Source: Rhodoplanes roseus
GTDB taxonomy: Bacteria > Pseudomonadota > Alphaproteobacteria > Rhizobiales > Xanthobacteraceae
NCBI RefSeq assembly: GCF_003258865.1
Contig: NZ_NPEX01000031.1
Span: 1-37,290 of the forward strand
Direction of reading: 5' to 3'
DNA: 37,290 nucleotides
Notes under the pieces: model-generated
The model's database searches: none
Told to the model about the DNA's origin: nothing
Seen by the model: only the letters and a program-made list of their open reading frames with translations
In this document: in pieces, positions 1 to 9,517 of the stretch
How the letters are laid out: the number at the start of each line of letters is the position of its first letter
How positions within the stretch are numbered: the first letter of the stretch is position 1
Translations under genes and position numbers: made by a program

Positions 1-30
1 GACGAGGGCGCCCGCGCCGAGGAGCGCTCC

Positions 31-114
31 ATGTCGGACATCGTGATGCTCGTGCTCGGGGTGGGCTTTCTGGTCGCCGCGATCGGCCTGACCCACGCCT
101 GCGAGCGGCTGTGA
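31..114 (+). CDS. small membrane protein preceding kdpF (27 aa)
   Basis: A 27-residue ORF (begins MSDIVMLVLG, ends THACERL) made of one hydrophobic helix and a short polar C-terminus. It stops 8 bp before kdpF, so it is probably the first gene of the kdp operon seen here. From memory, similar one-helix ORFs ending in a Cys-Glu-Arg-Leu-like tail sit before kdpF in several proteobacteria. They have no established function that I know of; a role as an accessory Kdp peptide is inference. The reading frame is open back to base 1 without a stop, so a longer protein starting upstream of the window cannot be excluded. Confidence 0.5.
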   Translation: MSDIVMLVLGVGFLVAAIGLTHACERL

Positions 115-122
115 GATCCCCC

Positions 123-212
123 ATGACCTTCGATTACACGCTGGCGGCGGCCGTCACGGTCGGCCTGCTGATCTATCTCACCTATGCGCTCCTGAAGCCC
201 GAGCGGTTCTGA
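123..212 (+). CDS. kdpF: KdpF, small subunit of the K+-transporting ATPase (29 aa)
   Basis: A 29-residue single-helix peptide ([11 protein letters not shown]... ending KPERF) lying immediately before kdpA. KdpF in other bacteria is a peptide of about 29 residues that binds and stabilises the KdpABC complex in the inner membrane. Length, the single hydrophobic helix, the basic C-terminal end and the position all match. The gap to kdpA is 10 bp, so the genes are surely cotranscribed. It is too short for most ORF finders. Confidence 0.85.
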   Translation: MTFDYTLAAAVTVGLLIYLTYALLKPERF

Positions 213-222
213 GAGGCTCGCC

Positions 223-1926
223 ATGACCCTCAACGGATGGATCCAGATCCTGATCTTCTGCGCGATCGTGGTCGCGCTGGTGGTCCCGCTCGGCTGGTAC
301 ATGACCCGCGTCTTCGAAGGCGCGCGCACGCCGCTGTCAATCGTCCTGCGCCCGGTCGAGCTCGTGCTCTACCGCCTCGGCGGGATCGACGAGAGCCGCG
401 AGCAGGACTGGCTCGCCTACACGGTGTCGATGCTGGTCTTTCATGTCGGCGGCTTTCTGCTGCTGTACGCGCTGTTGCGCCTGCAGGTCTGGCTGCCGCT
501 CAATCCCCAGGAGATGAGCGCCGTTCCGCCCGAGCTGTCGTTCAACACGGCGGTGAGCTTCATCACCAACACCAACTGGCAGAACTACGGCGGCGAAAGC
601 ACCATGTCCTATCTGGTGCAGATGCTCGGCCTGACCCACCAGAACTTTCTCTCGGCGGCGAGCGGCATCGTGCTCGCCGTGGCACTGATCCGCGGCTTCT
701 CCCGCGTGTCGGCCCACGCGATCGGCAATTTCTGGGTCGATCTCGTCCGCTGCACGCTCTACGTGCTGATGCCGCTGTGCATCCTCTTCACCCTCTTCCT
801 GGTGTGGCAGGGCGTCCCGCAGACGCTCGGCCCGTCGGTCGAGGCGACCACGTTGGAGGGCGCCGAGCAGACCATCGCGGTCGGCCCGGTGGCGTCGCAA
901 GTGGCCATCAAGATGCTGGGCACCAACGGGGGCGGCTTCTTCAACGCCAACGCGGCACATCCGTTCGAGAACCCCACCGCGCTGTCCAACCTGGTGCAGA
1001 TGGTCGCGATCTTCGCGCTCGGCGCGGCGCTCACCAACGTGTTCGGCCGCATGGTCGGCGATCAGCGCCAGGGCTGGGCCCTGCTCGGCGCAATGGGCGT
1101 GCTGTTCCTGGCCGGCGTCGCCGTCACCTATTGGGCCGAGGCGGCCGGCAGCGGTCCGCTGAACGCGCTCGGGCTCGACGGCGGCAACATGGAAGGCAAG
1201 GAGGTGCGGTTCGGCATCGCCCTGTCGTCGCTGTTCGCCGTGATCACCACGGCGGCCTCCTGCGGCGCCGTCAATGCGATGCACGATTCGTTCACGGCGC
1301 TCGGCGGCATGGTTCCGCTGATCAACATGCAGCTCGGCGAGATCATCGTCGGCGGCGTCGGCGCCGGCCTCTACGGCATGCTGATCTTCGTGATCGTCAC
1401 GATCTTCGTGGCCGGCCTTATGGTCGGGCGCACGCCCGAATATGTCGGCAAGAAGATCGAGGCGCGCGAGGTGAAGATGGCCATGCTGGCGATCCTGATC
1501 CTGCCGCTGATGTATCTCGGCTGGACCGCCGTCGCCGTCGTGCTCCCGCCGGCCGTGGCCTCGATCGCCAATCCGGGGCCGCACGGCTTCTCGGAGGTGC
1601 TGTACGCCTACACGTCGCAGACCGCCAACAACGGCTCGGCCTTCGCGGGCCTCACCGGCAACACGCCATTCTACAACATCACCGGCGGCCTCTCCATGCT
1701 GGTCGGCCGCTTCTGCGTGATCATTCCGGCGATGGCCATCGCCGGAGCGCTCGCCGCCAAGAAGCGCGTGCCCGCCTCGGCCGGAACCTTCCCGACCCAT
1801 GGCGGCCTGTTCGTCGGCCTGCTGGTCGGGGTCATCGTGATCATCGGCGGCCTCACCTTCTTTCCGGCGCTGGCGCTGGGCCCGGTCGTCGAGCACCTGG
1901 CCATGACGGCCGGCACGACGTTCTGA
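223..1926 (+). CDS. kdpA: KdpA, potassium-binding channel-like subunit of the Kdp ATPase
   Basis: A 567-residue polytopic inner-membrane protein, the usual KdpA length. It belongs to the superfamily of K+ transporters with four pore loops. The conserved pore-loop neighbourhoods are visible: [15 protein letters not shown] (about residues 111-125), [19 protein letters not shown] (about 235-253) and [19 protein letters not shown] (about 465-483). It binds K+ at the periplasmic face and passes it to the KdpB pump. The start at 223 follows kdpF by 10 bp and gives the expected N-terminal transmembrane segment. kdpB follows after 20 bp. Expression would normally depend on KdpDE, but the operon promoter lies outside the window. 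Confidence 0.98.
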   Translation: MTLNGWIQILIFCAIVVALVVPLGWYMTRVFEGARTPLSIVLRPVELVLYRLGGIDESREQDWLAYTVSMLVFHVGGFLLLYALLRLQVWLPLNPQEMSAVPPELSFNTAVSFITNTNWQNYGGESTMSYLVQMLGLTHQNFLSAASGIVLAVALIRGFSRVSAHAIGNFWVDLVRCTLYVLMPLCILFTLFLVWQGVPQTLGPSVEATTLEGAEQTIAVGPVASQVAIKMLGTNGGGFFNANAAHPFENPTALSNLVQMVAIFALGAALTNVFGRMVGDQRQGWALLGAMGVLFLAGVAVTYWAEAAGSGPLNALGLDGGNMEGKEVRFGIALSSLFAVITTAASCGAVNAMHDSFTALGGMVPLINMQLGEIIVGGVGAGLYGMLIFVIVTIFVAGLMVGRTPEYVGKKIEAREVKMAMLAILILPLMYLGWTAVAVVLPPAVASIANPGPHGFSEVLYAYTSQTANNGSAFAGLTGNTPFYNITGGLSMLVGRFCVIIPAMAIAGALAAKKRVPASAGTFPTHGGLFVGLLVGVIVIIGGLTFFPALALGPVVEHLAMTAGTTF

Positions 1927-1946
1927 GCAGGATTCGGAGTAATCCC

Positions 1947-4055
1947 ATGCAAGCCTCTCGTCAGACCCGCAATGCCGCCTCCGCGCTGCTCGACCCCAGG
2001 ATCGTCGGGCCGGCGCTCGGCAGTGCGTTCAAGAAGCTCGACCCGCGAAAGATGATCGCCAATCCGGTGATGTTCGTGGTGGAGGTGGTGGCCGCGCTCA
2101 CCACGGTGCTGTTCCTGCGCGATCTCGCGACCGGCGGCGCGCACCTCGGCTTCACGGCCCAGATCGTTCTCTGGCTGTGGTTCACGGTGCTGTTCGCGAA
2201 CTTCGCCGAGGCGGTCGCCGAAGGACGCGGGAAGGCGCAGGCCGATGCGCTGCGCCGGACGCGGACCGAGAGCGTCGCCAAGCGCCTGCGGTCGGCGGAC
2301 CGGCGCGCCTACGAGACGATTCCCGGCACCGGCCTCGCGGTGGGCGACGTGGTGCTGGTCGAGGCCGGCGACACGATCCCGTCCGACGGCGAGGTGATCG
2401 AGGGCATCGCCTCGGTGAACGAGGCGGCCATCACGGGCGAGTCGGCGCCGGTGATCCGCGAGTCGGGCGGCGACCGCTCGGCCGCCACCGGGGGCACGCA
2501 GGTGCTCTCGGACTGGATCAAGGTGAGGATCACGGCGGCGCCCGGCTCGACCTTCCTGGATCGCATGATCGCGCTGGTCGAAGGGGCGGCGCGCCAGAAG
2601 ACGCCGAACGAGATCGCGCTGAACATCCTCCTGGCCGGCATGACCATCATCTTCGTCGTCGCGGTCGCGACCATCCCGAGCTACGTCGCCTATGCGGGCG
2701 GCGTGGTGTCGATCGTGGTCCTGGTGGCACTGTTCGTCACCCTGATTCCGACCACGATCGGCGCGCTGCTGTCGGCCATCGGCATCGCCGGCATGGACCG
2801 GCTGTTGCGTTTCAACGTGCTGGCGATGTCCGGCCATGCCGTCGAGGCGGCCGGCGACGTCGACACGCTGCTGCTCGACAAGACCGGCACGATCACGCTC
2901 GGCAATCGGCAGGCGACGGCGTTCCGGCCGGTCCGCGGCGTCAGCGAGCAGGAGCTCGCCGATGCGGCGCAGCTCGCCTCGCTCGCCGACGAAACGCCGG
3001 AGGGCCGCTCCATCGTCGTCCTCGCCAAGGAGACCTACGGCATCCGCGGCCGCGACCTCGCCGACCTCGGCGGTCGGCCGATCCCGTTCACGGCGCAGAG
3101 CCGGATGAGCGGCATGGAGGTCGGCACGTCGTGGGTGCGCAAGGGCGCGGTCGACGCGGTGCTCGATTTTCTCACCACCCCGTCGGCCGTGACGGCCGGC
3201 AGCACGCTGCGCAGCCTGCAGCCCGCCGTCAGCCAGGAGGCCTCGCGGGACATCCGCGCCCTCTCCGAGGAGATCGCCAAGGCGGGCGGCACGCCGCTCG
3301 CGGTGGCGAGGGACGGACGGCTGCTCGGCATCGTGCAGCTCAAGGACGTGGTCAAGGGCGGCATTCGCGAGCGCTTCGCCGAGCTCCGCCGCATGGGCAT
3401 CCGCACCGTGATGATCACGGGCGACAACCCGATGACGGCGGCCGCTATCGCGGCCGAGGCCGGCGTCGACGATTTCCTCGCCCAGGCGACCCCGGAGGAC
3501 AAGCTGCGGCTGATCCGCGAGGAGCAGGCCAAGGGCAAGCTGGTCGCGATGTGCGGCGACGGCACCAACGACGCGCCGGCCCTGGCGCAGGCCGATGTCG
3601 GCGTCGCCATGAACACCGGCACCCAGGCGGCACGCGAGGCCGGCAACATGGTGGATCTCGATTCCAATCCCACCAAGCTCATCGAGGTGGTCGAGATCGG
3701 CAAGCAGCTCCTGATGACGCGCGGCGCGCTGACCACCTTCTCGATCGCCAACGACGTCGCGAAATACTTCGCCATCATCCCGGCGATCTTCGTCGCCGTC
3801 TATCCGCAGCTCGGCGCTCTGAACGTGATGGGGCTGGCGAGCCCGCAGAGCGCCATCCTGTCGGCGATCGTGTTCAACGCCCTGATCATCGTGGCGCTGA
3901 TTCCGCTGGCGCTGAAGGGCGTGCGCTACCGCGCCGTCGGCGCGGCCGCGCTGCTGCGCCGGAACCTGCTGGTCTACGGCCTCGGCGGCGTGATCATCCC
4001 GTTCGCCGGGATCAAGATCATCGACCTCGCCGTCTCGGCCCTGCACCTGGTGTGA
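1947..4055 (+). CDS. kdpB: KdpB, P-type ATPase subunit of the Kdp potassium pump
   Basis: A 702-residue P-type ATPase of the Kdp class. Visible motifs in order: the TGES actuator loop ([10 protein letters not shown]), the phosphorylation motif DKTGT with Asp311, the nucleotide-binding domain, and the hinge motif [20 protein letters not shown]. Hydrophobic segments occur near residues 40-60, 70-90, 215-280 and in the C-terminal 110 residues. It couples ATP hydrolysis to the K+ transfer started in KdpA. I place the start at the ATG at 1947, 20 bp after kdpA. The frame is open far upstream, but that part merely overlaps kdpA out of frame and encodes nothing KdpB-like. Unusually, kdpC does not follow directly: a 163-bp gap with a palindromic element intervenes. 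Confidence 0.98.
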   Translation: MQASRQTRNAASALLDPRIVGPALGSAFKKLDPRKMIANPVMFVVEVVAALTTVLFLRDLATGGAHLGFTAQIVLWLWFTVLFANFAEAVAEGRGKAQADALRRTRTESVAKRLRSADRRAYETIPGTGLAVGDVVLVEAGDTIPSDGEVIEGIASVNEAAITGESAPVIRESGGDRSAATGGTQVLSDWIKVRITAAPGSTFLDRMIALVEGAARQKTPNEIALNILLAGMTIIFVVAVATIPSYVAYAGGVVSIVVLVALFVTLIPTTIGALLSAIGIAGMDRLLRFNVLAMSGHAVEAAGDVDTLLLDKTGTITLGNRQATAFRPVRGVSEQELADAAQLASLADETPEGRSIVVLAKETYGIRGRDLADLGGRPIPFTAQSRMSGMEVGTSWVRKGAVDAVLDFLTTPSAVTAGSTLRSLQPAVSQEASRDIRALSEEIAKAGGTPLAVARDGRLLGIVQLKDVVKGGIRERFAELRRMGIRTVMITGDNPMTAAAIAAEAGVDDFLAQATPEDKLRLIREEQAKGKLVAMCGDGTNDAPALAQADVGVAMNTGTQAAREAGNMVDLDSNPTKLIEVVEIGKQLLMTRGALTTFSIANDVAKYFAIIPAIFVAVYPQLGALNVMGLASPQSAILSAIVFNALIIVALIPLALKGVRYRAVGAAALLRRNLLVYGLGGVIIPFAGIKIIDLAVSALHLV

Positions 4056-4073
4056 GGTGAGGTCTCTCTCCGC

Positions 4074-4190
4074 CATCCTCAGGTGGTTGCGCGGTTGCGC
4101 GACGCGCAGGCGCGCGGCCCTCGAAGGGCGACGGCCCGGGCCGGCATCCTTCGAGACCCGGCTTCGCCGGGCACCTCGGGAGGACGGTCA
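4074..4190. repeat. REP-like palindromic element between kdpB and kdpC
   Basis: The 163-bp kdpB-kdpC gap contains nested inverted repeats: CTCGAAGG (4120-4127) pairs with CCTTCGAG (4148-4155), and CCCGGCTTCGCCGGG (4157-4171) folds into a hairpin with a 3-nt loop. The wording (catcctcagg ... catccttcgagac ... cacctcgggagga) resembles the dispersed palindromic repeats common in Hyphomicrobiales intergenic regions. Only this copy is seen in the window, so the repeat nature is inferred by resemblance. In the mRNA it could stabilise the kdpFAB part or weaken transcription into kdpC. Confidence 0.45.
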
Positions 4191-4218
4191 ATAAGCACTC
4201 GTCTGAAGGATTTCGAAC

Positions 4219-4827
4219 ATGTTTCGCGACATCCGTCCTGCCCTCGTCCTTCTGTTCGGCCTCACGGTCCTCACCGGGCTCGTCTACCCGCTCGCCATGA
4301 CCGGCATCGCCGGCGTGCTGTTTCCCAGCCAGGCTGCGGGAAGCCTGATCACGATCGAGGGCAAGGTGGTCGGGTCCAGCCTGATCGGCCAGTCCTTCAC
4401 CGGCGACCGGTACTTCCACGGGCGCCCGTCGGCCACCACGGCGGCGGACCCGGAGGATCCGAGCAAGAGCGTGCCGGCGCCCTATAACGCCTCCAACTCG
4501 ATGGGCTCCAATCTCGGGCCGACCAGCAAGGTCTTGGCCGACCGGCTCGAGGTCGACATGACCGCCCTCCGCAAGGAGAACCCCGGAGCCGCCGTGCCGG
4601 TGGACCTCGTCACCACCTCGGGCAGCGGCCTCGATCCGGACCTCTCACCGGCGGCGCTGCTGTTTCAGGTGCCGAGGGTCGCGGCCGCTCGCGGCCTGCC
4701 GGAGGAGCAGGTGCGGCGGCTGGTCGAGAGCCAGGTCCAGGACCGGCTGCTCGGCCTGATCGGTGAGCCGCGCGTGAACGTGCTGGCGCTCAACCTGGTG
4801 CTGGACCGAGCGGCGGCCGGCCGGTGA
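4219..4827 (+). CDS. kdpC: KdpC, chaperone-like subunit of the Kdp ATPase
   Basis: A 202-residue protein with one N-terminal membrane helix (about residues 8-30, LVLLFGLTVLTGLVYPLAMT) and a periplasmic domain. It shows family hallmarks such as SLIGQSFTGDRYFHGRPSA (about 54-72), the Asn-Ser-Met-Gly-Ser-Asn-Leu-Gly-Pro stretch and the Ser-Gly-Ser-Gly-Leu-Asp-Pro-Asp motif before the C-terminal helix. KdpC is an essential subunit of the KdpFABC complex. Length is typical. The ATG at 4219 yields the expected start (MFRDIRPAL). It lies 163 bp after kdpB and 30 bp before kdpD, so all genes can still be one transcript. Confidence 0.97.
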   Translation: MFRDIRPALVLLFGLTVLTGLVYPLAMTGIAGVLFPSQAAGSLITIEGKVVGSSLIGQSFTGDRYFHGRPSATTAADPEDPSKSVPAPYNASNSMGSNLGPTSKVLADRLEVDMTALRKENPGAAVPVDLVTTSGSGLDPDLSPAALLFQVPRVAAARGLPEEQVRRLVESQVQDRLLGLIGEPRVNVLALNLVLDRAAAGR

Positions 4828-4857
4828 CGGGGCCGCACCCGGTGATATGATGGCGCC

Positions 4858-7581
4858 ATGGCCGATCCCCGCCGCGATCCGTCGAACCGTCCGTCGCCCG
4901 ACGCGCTGCTCGACGTGGTGCGGCGGGAGGAGGGCGGTGCCGGCAGGCTGAAGATCTTCGTCGGCGCCGCACCCGGGGTCGGCAAGACCTATGCGATGCT
5001 GGAGGCCGCACGCGCCAAGGCGAAGGACGGCGTCGATGTCGTCGTCGGCGTGGTCGAGACGCATGGCCGCGCCGAGACCGAAGCGCTCCTCCAGGGCCTC
5101 GCGGTGGTGCCGCCGCGCGCCGTCGCGTATCGCGGGCAAGACCTCGCCGAGATGGACCTGGACGCCATTCTGGCGCGGCGTCCGCGGCTGGTGCTGGTCG
5201 ACGAGCTCGCCCACACCAATGCGACCGGCAGCCGCCATCCGAAGCGCCATCTCGACGTGGCGGAGCTGCTCCAGGCCGGGATCGACGTCTACACCACGGT
5301 CAACATCCAGCACATCGAGAGTCTCAACGACGTCGTCGCGCAGATCACCGGCGTGCGGGTGCGCGAGACGGTGCCGGACTCGGTGTTCGACCGCGCCGAC
5401 GCCATCGAGCTGATCGATCTCACGCCGGACGACCTGATCCAGCGCCTGCGCGACGGGAAGGTCTACATCCCGCGCCAGGCCGAGCGGGCGCTGGAGCATT
5501 TCTTCGTCCCGGAGAAGCTGACCGCGTTGCGCGAGCTGGCGCTGCGCCGCACGGCCGAGCGGGTCGACGACCAGCTCCTCAGCCAGATGCAGGCGCGCGC
5601 CATTTCGGGCCCGTGGGCGGCCGGCGAGCGCGTGCTGGTGTGCGTGTCGGAGGACCCGCGCAGCGCCGGCCTGGTGCGCTACGCCAAGCGCCTGTCCGAC
5701 CGGCTGCACGGACCGTTCACGGCGCTCGTCATCGAAGGCCGCGAGAGCCGTCAGCTCGACGAGGTCGCGCGCGATCGCATCGCCGACACGCTGCGGCTCG
5801 CGGTGGCACTGGACGGCGACGCGGTGACGATCCCGGGTAGCGACCGGCGCATCGCGGACGACATCGTGCGCTGGGCCCAGGCCAACAACGTCACCCAGAT
5901 CGTCGTCGGCAAGTCGGGCCGGTCGCGCTGGTTCGAGATGCTGCACGGCTCGGTGGTGCACGATCTGGTGCGCCGGGCCGGCAACATCAGCGTGCATGTG
6001 ATCGCGGGCGACGACCTCTCCGGAGATCCGGTGCCGAAGAAGACGGTCGCGACCGAAGGGCGCCGGCCGGCGACCGATCTGAAGAGCTACGCCATCGCGG
6101 TCGCGGCGGTCGCCGTGGCCCTGGCGGTCGGGCTCGTCATTCACCCCTATCTCGGGATCGAGAACGTCGATCTCGTTTTTCTCACCGCCGTCGTCGGAGT
6201 CGCAGTGCGGTGCGGTCTGCTGCCGTCGCTGCTCGCCAGCGCCCTCGGCTCGCTGTGCTACAACTTCTTCTTCCTGCCGCCGCTCTACACCTTCACGATC
6301 GCCGACCCGACCAATGTCGCGGCCTTTTTCTTCTTCACCGTGCTGGCCGTGGTGATCTCCAACGTCGCGGCACGGGTGCGGATGCAGGCCGTCCTGGCGA
6401 TGGACCGGGCGCGCGACACCGAGCAGCTCTACAGCTTCAGCCGCAAGCTCGCCGGCGTCGGAACGCTCGACGACGTGCTGTGGGCGACGGCCTATCAGAT
6501 CGCCCTGATGCTAAAGGTACGGGTCGTGCTGCTGCTGCCCGAGAACGGACGCATCGAGGTGAAGGCGGGCTATCCGCCGGAGGACCGTCTCGACGACAAG
6601 GATCTGGCGGCGGCCGCCTGGGCCTGGGACAGCGACCGTCCGGCCGGCCGCGGCTCCGACACCCTGCCGGGCGCCCGGCGGTTGTTCCTGCCGATGCGGA
6701 CCGGACGCGGGCCGCTCGGGGTGCTCGGCATCGACAGCGACAAGCCGGGCCCGCTGCTGACGCCCGACACCCGCCGCCTGCTGGACGCGCTGATCGATCA
6801 GGGGGCGCTCGCCATCGAGCGGGTGCGTCTCGTGGAGGACATGGAGCGGGCGAAGCGCACCATGGAGACGGACCGGCTGCGCACCGCGCTTCTCACCTCG
6901 ATCTCGCACGACCTGAAGACGCCGCTCGCCGCTGTGCTGGGCGCCGCCGGGACGCTGCGCGATCTCTCCGACGCCCTGACGGCGTCGCAGAAGACCGAGC
7001 TGCTCGCCACCGTCATCGCAGAGTCCGAACGGCTCAACCGCTTCATCGCCAATCTGCTCGACATGACGCGGCTGGAGTCGGGTGCCGTCGCGCCCAATGC
7101 TGGGCTGTACGATCTCGGCGAGATCGTCGGCAGCGCGCTGCGCCGGGCGGACAAGATTCTCGCCGGCCATCGCGTCGCGGTCGAGATCGAGCCCGAGCTG
7201 CCGATGCTGGCGCTCGATGCGGTGCTGTTCGAGCAGGCCCTGTTCAATCTGCTGGACAACGCCGCCAAATACGCGCCCGACGGCACGACGGTTCGGGTCG
7301 TCGCCAGGCGGGAGGGCGGCACGGTCCGCCTGCAGGTGATCGACGAGGGGCCGGGGATTCCCGCCGCCGACGTCGAGCGCGTGTTCGAGAAGTTCTACCG
7401 CGCCCGCAAGGGCGACCATGTGCGGGCCGGGACGGGCCTCGGCCTCGCCATCGCGCGCGGCTTCGTCGAGGCCATGAACGGCAGCCTGACGGCGGCGAAC
7501 CGGTCGGATCGGCCGGGGGCCGTGCTCACCATCGTGATGCCGGTGCCGGACGGATCGCCGCGCCTGGAGACGAACGCATGA
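4858..7581 (+). CDS. kdpD: KdpD, potassium/turgor sensor histidine kinase
   Basis: A 907-residue KdpD with the complete domain series. The N-terminal KdpD domain has a Walker A (GAAPGVGKT, residues 36-44) and a Walker B region (LVLVDELAHTN, about 111-121). A universal-stress-protein-like domain follows (about 250-375). The four-helix membrane bundle is about 400-500, then a GAF-like region. The HisKA domain carries the phosphorylated His684 (SISHDLKTPLA), and the ATPase domain has its N-box (NLLDNAAKYAP) and GTGLGLAIARG motif. It phosphorylates or dephosphorylates KdpE according to K+ supply. kdpE begins 16 bp after its stop. Confidence 0.97.
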   Translation: MADPRRDPSNRPSPDALLDVVRREEGGAGRLKIFVGAAPGVGKTYAMLEAARAKAKDGVDVVVGVVETHGRAETEALLQGLAVVPPRAVAYRGQDLAEMDLDAILARRPRLVLVDELAHTNATGSRHPKRHLDVAELLQAGIDVYTTVNIQHIESLNDVVAQITGVRVRETVPDSVFDRADAIELIDLTPDDLIQRLRDGKVYIPRQAERALEHFFVPEKLTALRELALRRTAERVDDQLLSQMQARAISGPWAAGERVLVCVSEDPRSAGLVRYAKRLSDRLHGPFTALVIEGRESRQLDEVARDRIADTLRLAVALDGDAVTIPGSDRRIADDIVRWAQANNVTQIVVGKSGRSRWFEMLHGSVVHDLVRRAGNISVHVIAGDDLSGDPVPKKTVATEGRRPATDLKSYAIAVAAVAVALAVGLVIHPYLGIENVDLVFLTAVVGVAVRCGLLPSLLASALGSLCYNFFFLPPLYTFTIADPTNVAAFFFFTVLAVVISNVAARVRMQAVLAMDRARDTEQLYSFSRKLAGVGTLDDVLWATAYQIALMLKVRVVLLLPENGRIEVKAGYPPEDRLDDKDLAAAAWAWDSDRPAGRGSDTLPGARRLFLPMRTGRGPLGVLGIDSDKPGPLLTPDTRRLLDALIDQGALAIERVRLVEDMERAKRTMETDRLRTALLTSISHDLKTPLAAVLGAAGTLRDLSDALTASQKTELLATVIAESERLNRFIANLLDMTRLESGAVAPNAGLYDLGEIVGSALRRADKILAGHRVAVEIEPELPMLALDAVLFEQALFNLLDNAAKYAPDGTTVRVVARREGGTVRLQVIDEGPGIPAADVERVFEKFYRARKGDHVRAGTGLGLAIARGFVEAMNGSLTAANRSDRPGAVLTIVMPVPDGSPRLETNA

Positions 7582-7597
7582 GTGTCGGGACGGCCGC

Positions 7598-8284
7598 ATG
7601 AGCGCTGCGACGAAGGTTCTGGTGATCGACGACGAGCCGCCCATCCGCAAGCTCCTGCGGATGGGGCTCGGCACGCGCGGATACGAGGTGCTCGAGGCCG
7701 GCACCGGCAAGGCGGCGCTCGCGCTTCTCGCGGACAAGCCGGAGCTGATCATTCTCGACCTCGGGCTGCCCGACATCGGCGGGCTCGAGCTTCTGCAGGC
7801 CATCCGGTCGAAGGACGAAGGCGTTCCCGTCGTGGTGCTGTCGAGCCGCGACGACGAGGCCGGCAAGGTGCAGGCCCTCGATCTCGGCGCCGACGACTAC
7901 GTGACCAAGCCGTTCGGCATGGACGAGCTCTTGGCCCGCATGCGGGCGGCGCTGCGGCATCGGCTCCAGGCGCAGGGCGAGCGCCCGGTGTTCCGGCTCG
8001 GCGATCTGACCGTCGATCTCGTGCGTCGGATCGTCCGGGTCGGCGAGCGCGACATCAAGCTGTCGCCCAAGGAGTACGACCTGCTGCGCCTGCTGGTGCT
8101 GCATGCCGGCAAGGTGCTGACCCACAGGTTCCTGCTCGGCCGGCTGTGGGACGACTACACGGACGCGCAGTATCTGCGCGTCTATGTCCGCCAGCTTCGT
8201 CAGAAGATCGAGGCGGATCCGGAGCGGCCGCACTATGTGCTGACCGAGACCGGAGTCGGCTACCGGCTGCGCGCCCCGGACTGA
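7598..8284 (+). CDS. kdpE: KdpE, OmpR-family response regulator of the kdp operon
   Basis: A 228-residue OmpR/PhoB-type regulator. The receiver domain (about residues 5-120) has the acidic pocket Asp11-Asp12, the phosphoacceptor Asp54 (LIILDLGLPD) and the conserved Lys104 (DYVTKPF). A winged-helix DNA-binding domain (about 130-226) ends with the usual YVLTETGVGYRLR. When phosphorylated by KdpD it activates kdpFABC. The ATG at 7598 is the start that gives the expected N-terminus (MSAATKVLVIDDEPP). Confidence 0.96.
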   Translation: MSAATKVLVIDDEPPIRKLLRMGLGTRGYEVLEAGTGKAALALLADKPELIILDLGLPDIGGLELLQAIRSKDEGVPVVVLSSRDDEAGKVQALDLGADDYVTKPFGMDELLARMRAALRHRLQAQGERPVFRLGDLTVDLVRRIVRVGERDIKLSPKEYDLLRLLVLHAGKVLTHRFLLGRLWDDYTDAQYLRVYVRQLRQKIEADPERPHYVLTETGVGYRLRAPD

Positions 8285-8586
8285 ACACCGCCGTCTGCTT
8301 CGGCGCACCGGACAGGATCGGCCTCTCGCCGTGATGCTGCGCCGCAACCATCCTCACGATTGCGTCATCGGCGGTCTGACCTGATCAGGACGCTCGGTAA
8401 CAAGTTGCTCTTGCCCAAGCGGACGCCGCTACGCGCGCGCTGAATTTCCCCTTCTTTCTTGTTCGACGATCGCGCCGATCGCATTCGGCCTTGCCCGGAG
8501 GACTGCGTATTGACCGCCCTCCGAACCCTGTCATAGGGTGATCGCAATCCGGAAGTAATTCCGCAATCCGAAAGACGGCGACTGCC
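8285..8586. other. intergenic region between kdpE and the first iclR gene
   Basis: 302 bp without a convincing gene. Its right end holds the promoter and operator candidate described separately. I see no clear terminator hairpin for kdpE and no structured RNA in the left 220 bp. Confidence 0.6.
8510..8573 (+). promoter_or_regulatory. promoter and candidate IclR operator of the first iclR gene
   Basis: A -35-like TTGACC (8510-8515) is followed after 16 bp by CATAGG (8532-8537). Downstream lies the inverted repeat CGGAA-GTAA-TTCCG (8550-8563), then ATCCGAAA (8566-8573), which ends 13 bp before the ATG. A direct repeat GCAATCCGGAAG / GCAATCCGAAAG (8544-8555 and 8563-8574, 11 of 12 identical) overlays it. 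The same arrangement with the same spacing precedes the paralogous iclR gene at 16044, which suggests an autoregulatory site. Confidence 0.55.
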
Positions 8587-9453
8587 ATGGCTCTTCCCGC
8601 AAAGTCGATGCCGTTCTCCCCGAGCCCGACGGTCGGGCTTCCGCGCCTCGATCCGAAGGAGGCCAAGAACTCCGTCCAGTCGCTGGCGAAGGGATTGCGC
8701 GTGCTCGAGTGCTTCTCGACCGGCGCCGACGAGATGACCCTCAGCGAGATCGCCGCCGCATCCGGGCTCGACGCCGGCACCACGTTCCGCATGCTCAACA
8801 CCCTGGTCGCCCTCGGCTACGTGGCGCGGATCCCGGAAAGCCGCCGGTTCCGACTCTCGCTCAAGGTCCTGGACCTCGGCTTCAACGCGATCGCGCACCG
8901 CGATCTGCGCGCCACGGTGCGGCCGCTGCTCCAGTCGCTGGTCGACGAGGTGAGCGAGGCGGCGAGCTTCGCCGTGCTGGAAGACGGCGACGTGTTCTAC
9001 ATCGAGCGCGTGCGCGCCGGCTTCACCCGGCTCGGCGTCGACATCCGCATCGGCACGACCATGCAGGCGCACCGCACCTCGATCGGCCGCGCGATCCTCG
9101 CCTTCCTGCCGGAGAGCCGGCTGGAGCGCGCGCTCGCCGCGCCGCCCCGCCATCCGATGCCGACCGTCAGGCCGGTCGATCGCGCCAGCCTCGATCCCAT
9201 CCTGGCCGCCATCCGGGCGGACGGCTATCTGCTCGAGGCGTCCGCCTTGTCCACCGAGTTGCGGCTTCTCGTCGTTCCCGTGGTTGGCGCCGACGGCTGG
9301 GCGACCGGCGCGATCAGCGTCGTGGCGCCGACGACCCAATCGTCCAACGACGATCTGAAGGCGCGCGCCCTGGAGCCGATGCGGGCGGCCGCGCGCCACA
9401 TCGCCCGTGCCCAAGAGGCGAACGGAAGCACCAGCTTCGTCGCCGCGTCCTGA
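8587..9453 (+). CDS. IclR-family transcriptional regulator (copy 1)
   Basis: A 288-residue IclR-family regulator. The N-terminal winged helix-turn-helix (about residues 28-95: SVQSLAKGLRVLECF, then the recognition region SGLDAGTTFRMLNTLVALGY) is followed by the effector-binding domain (about 105-275, with IERVRAGFTRLGVDI and RTSIGRAILAFLP). The sequence style is that of the PcaR/PcaU/PobR branch that controls aromatic and related catabolism; the effector is unknown. It aligns without gaps to the regulator at 16044 with about 57 differences in 288 residues by my count. It is followed after 64 bp by a DHDPS/NAL-family lyase, its probable target, and carries its own operator-like site upstream. 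Confidence 0.93.
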   Translation: MALPAKSMPFSPSPTVGLPRLDPKEAKNSVQSLAKGLRVLECFSTGADEMTLSEIAAASGLDAGTTFRMLNTLVALGYVARIPESRRFRLSLKVLDLGFNAIAHRDLRATVRPLLQSLVDEVSEAASFAVLEDGDVFYIERVRAGFTRLGVDIRIGTTMQAHRTSIGRAILAFLPESRLERALAAPPRHPMPTVRPVDRASLDPILAAIRADGYLLEASALSTELRLLVVPVVGADGWATGAISVVAPTTQSSNDDLKARALEPMRAAARHIARAQEANGSTSFVAAS

Positions 9454-9457
9454 ACTC

Positions 9458-9475
9458 CGTCGCCATCCGGCGACG
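9458..9475 (+). other. small hairpin after iclR copy 1
   Basis: The arms CGTCGCC and GGCGACG are separated by ATCC, starting 4 bp after the iclR stop. There is no T-run. It may attenuate read-through or do nothing. Confidence 0.3.
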
Positions 9476-9517
9476 TTCGCTGCGTCCCCCCTGAACCGAT
9501 CTCAAAAGGAGAATGCG

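Noticed and set aside
1671-4076. 801-codon open frame on the minus strand opposite kdpA/kdpB
   Set aside because: It is a shadow of the high-GC codon pattern of kdpB: low-complexity, Arg/Asp/His-rich protein with no recognisable domain, opposite a certain gene.
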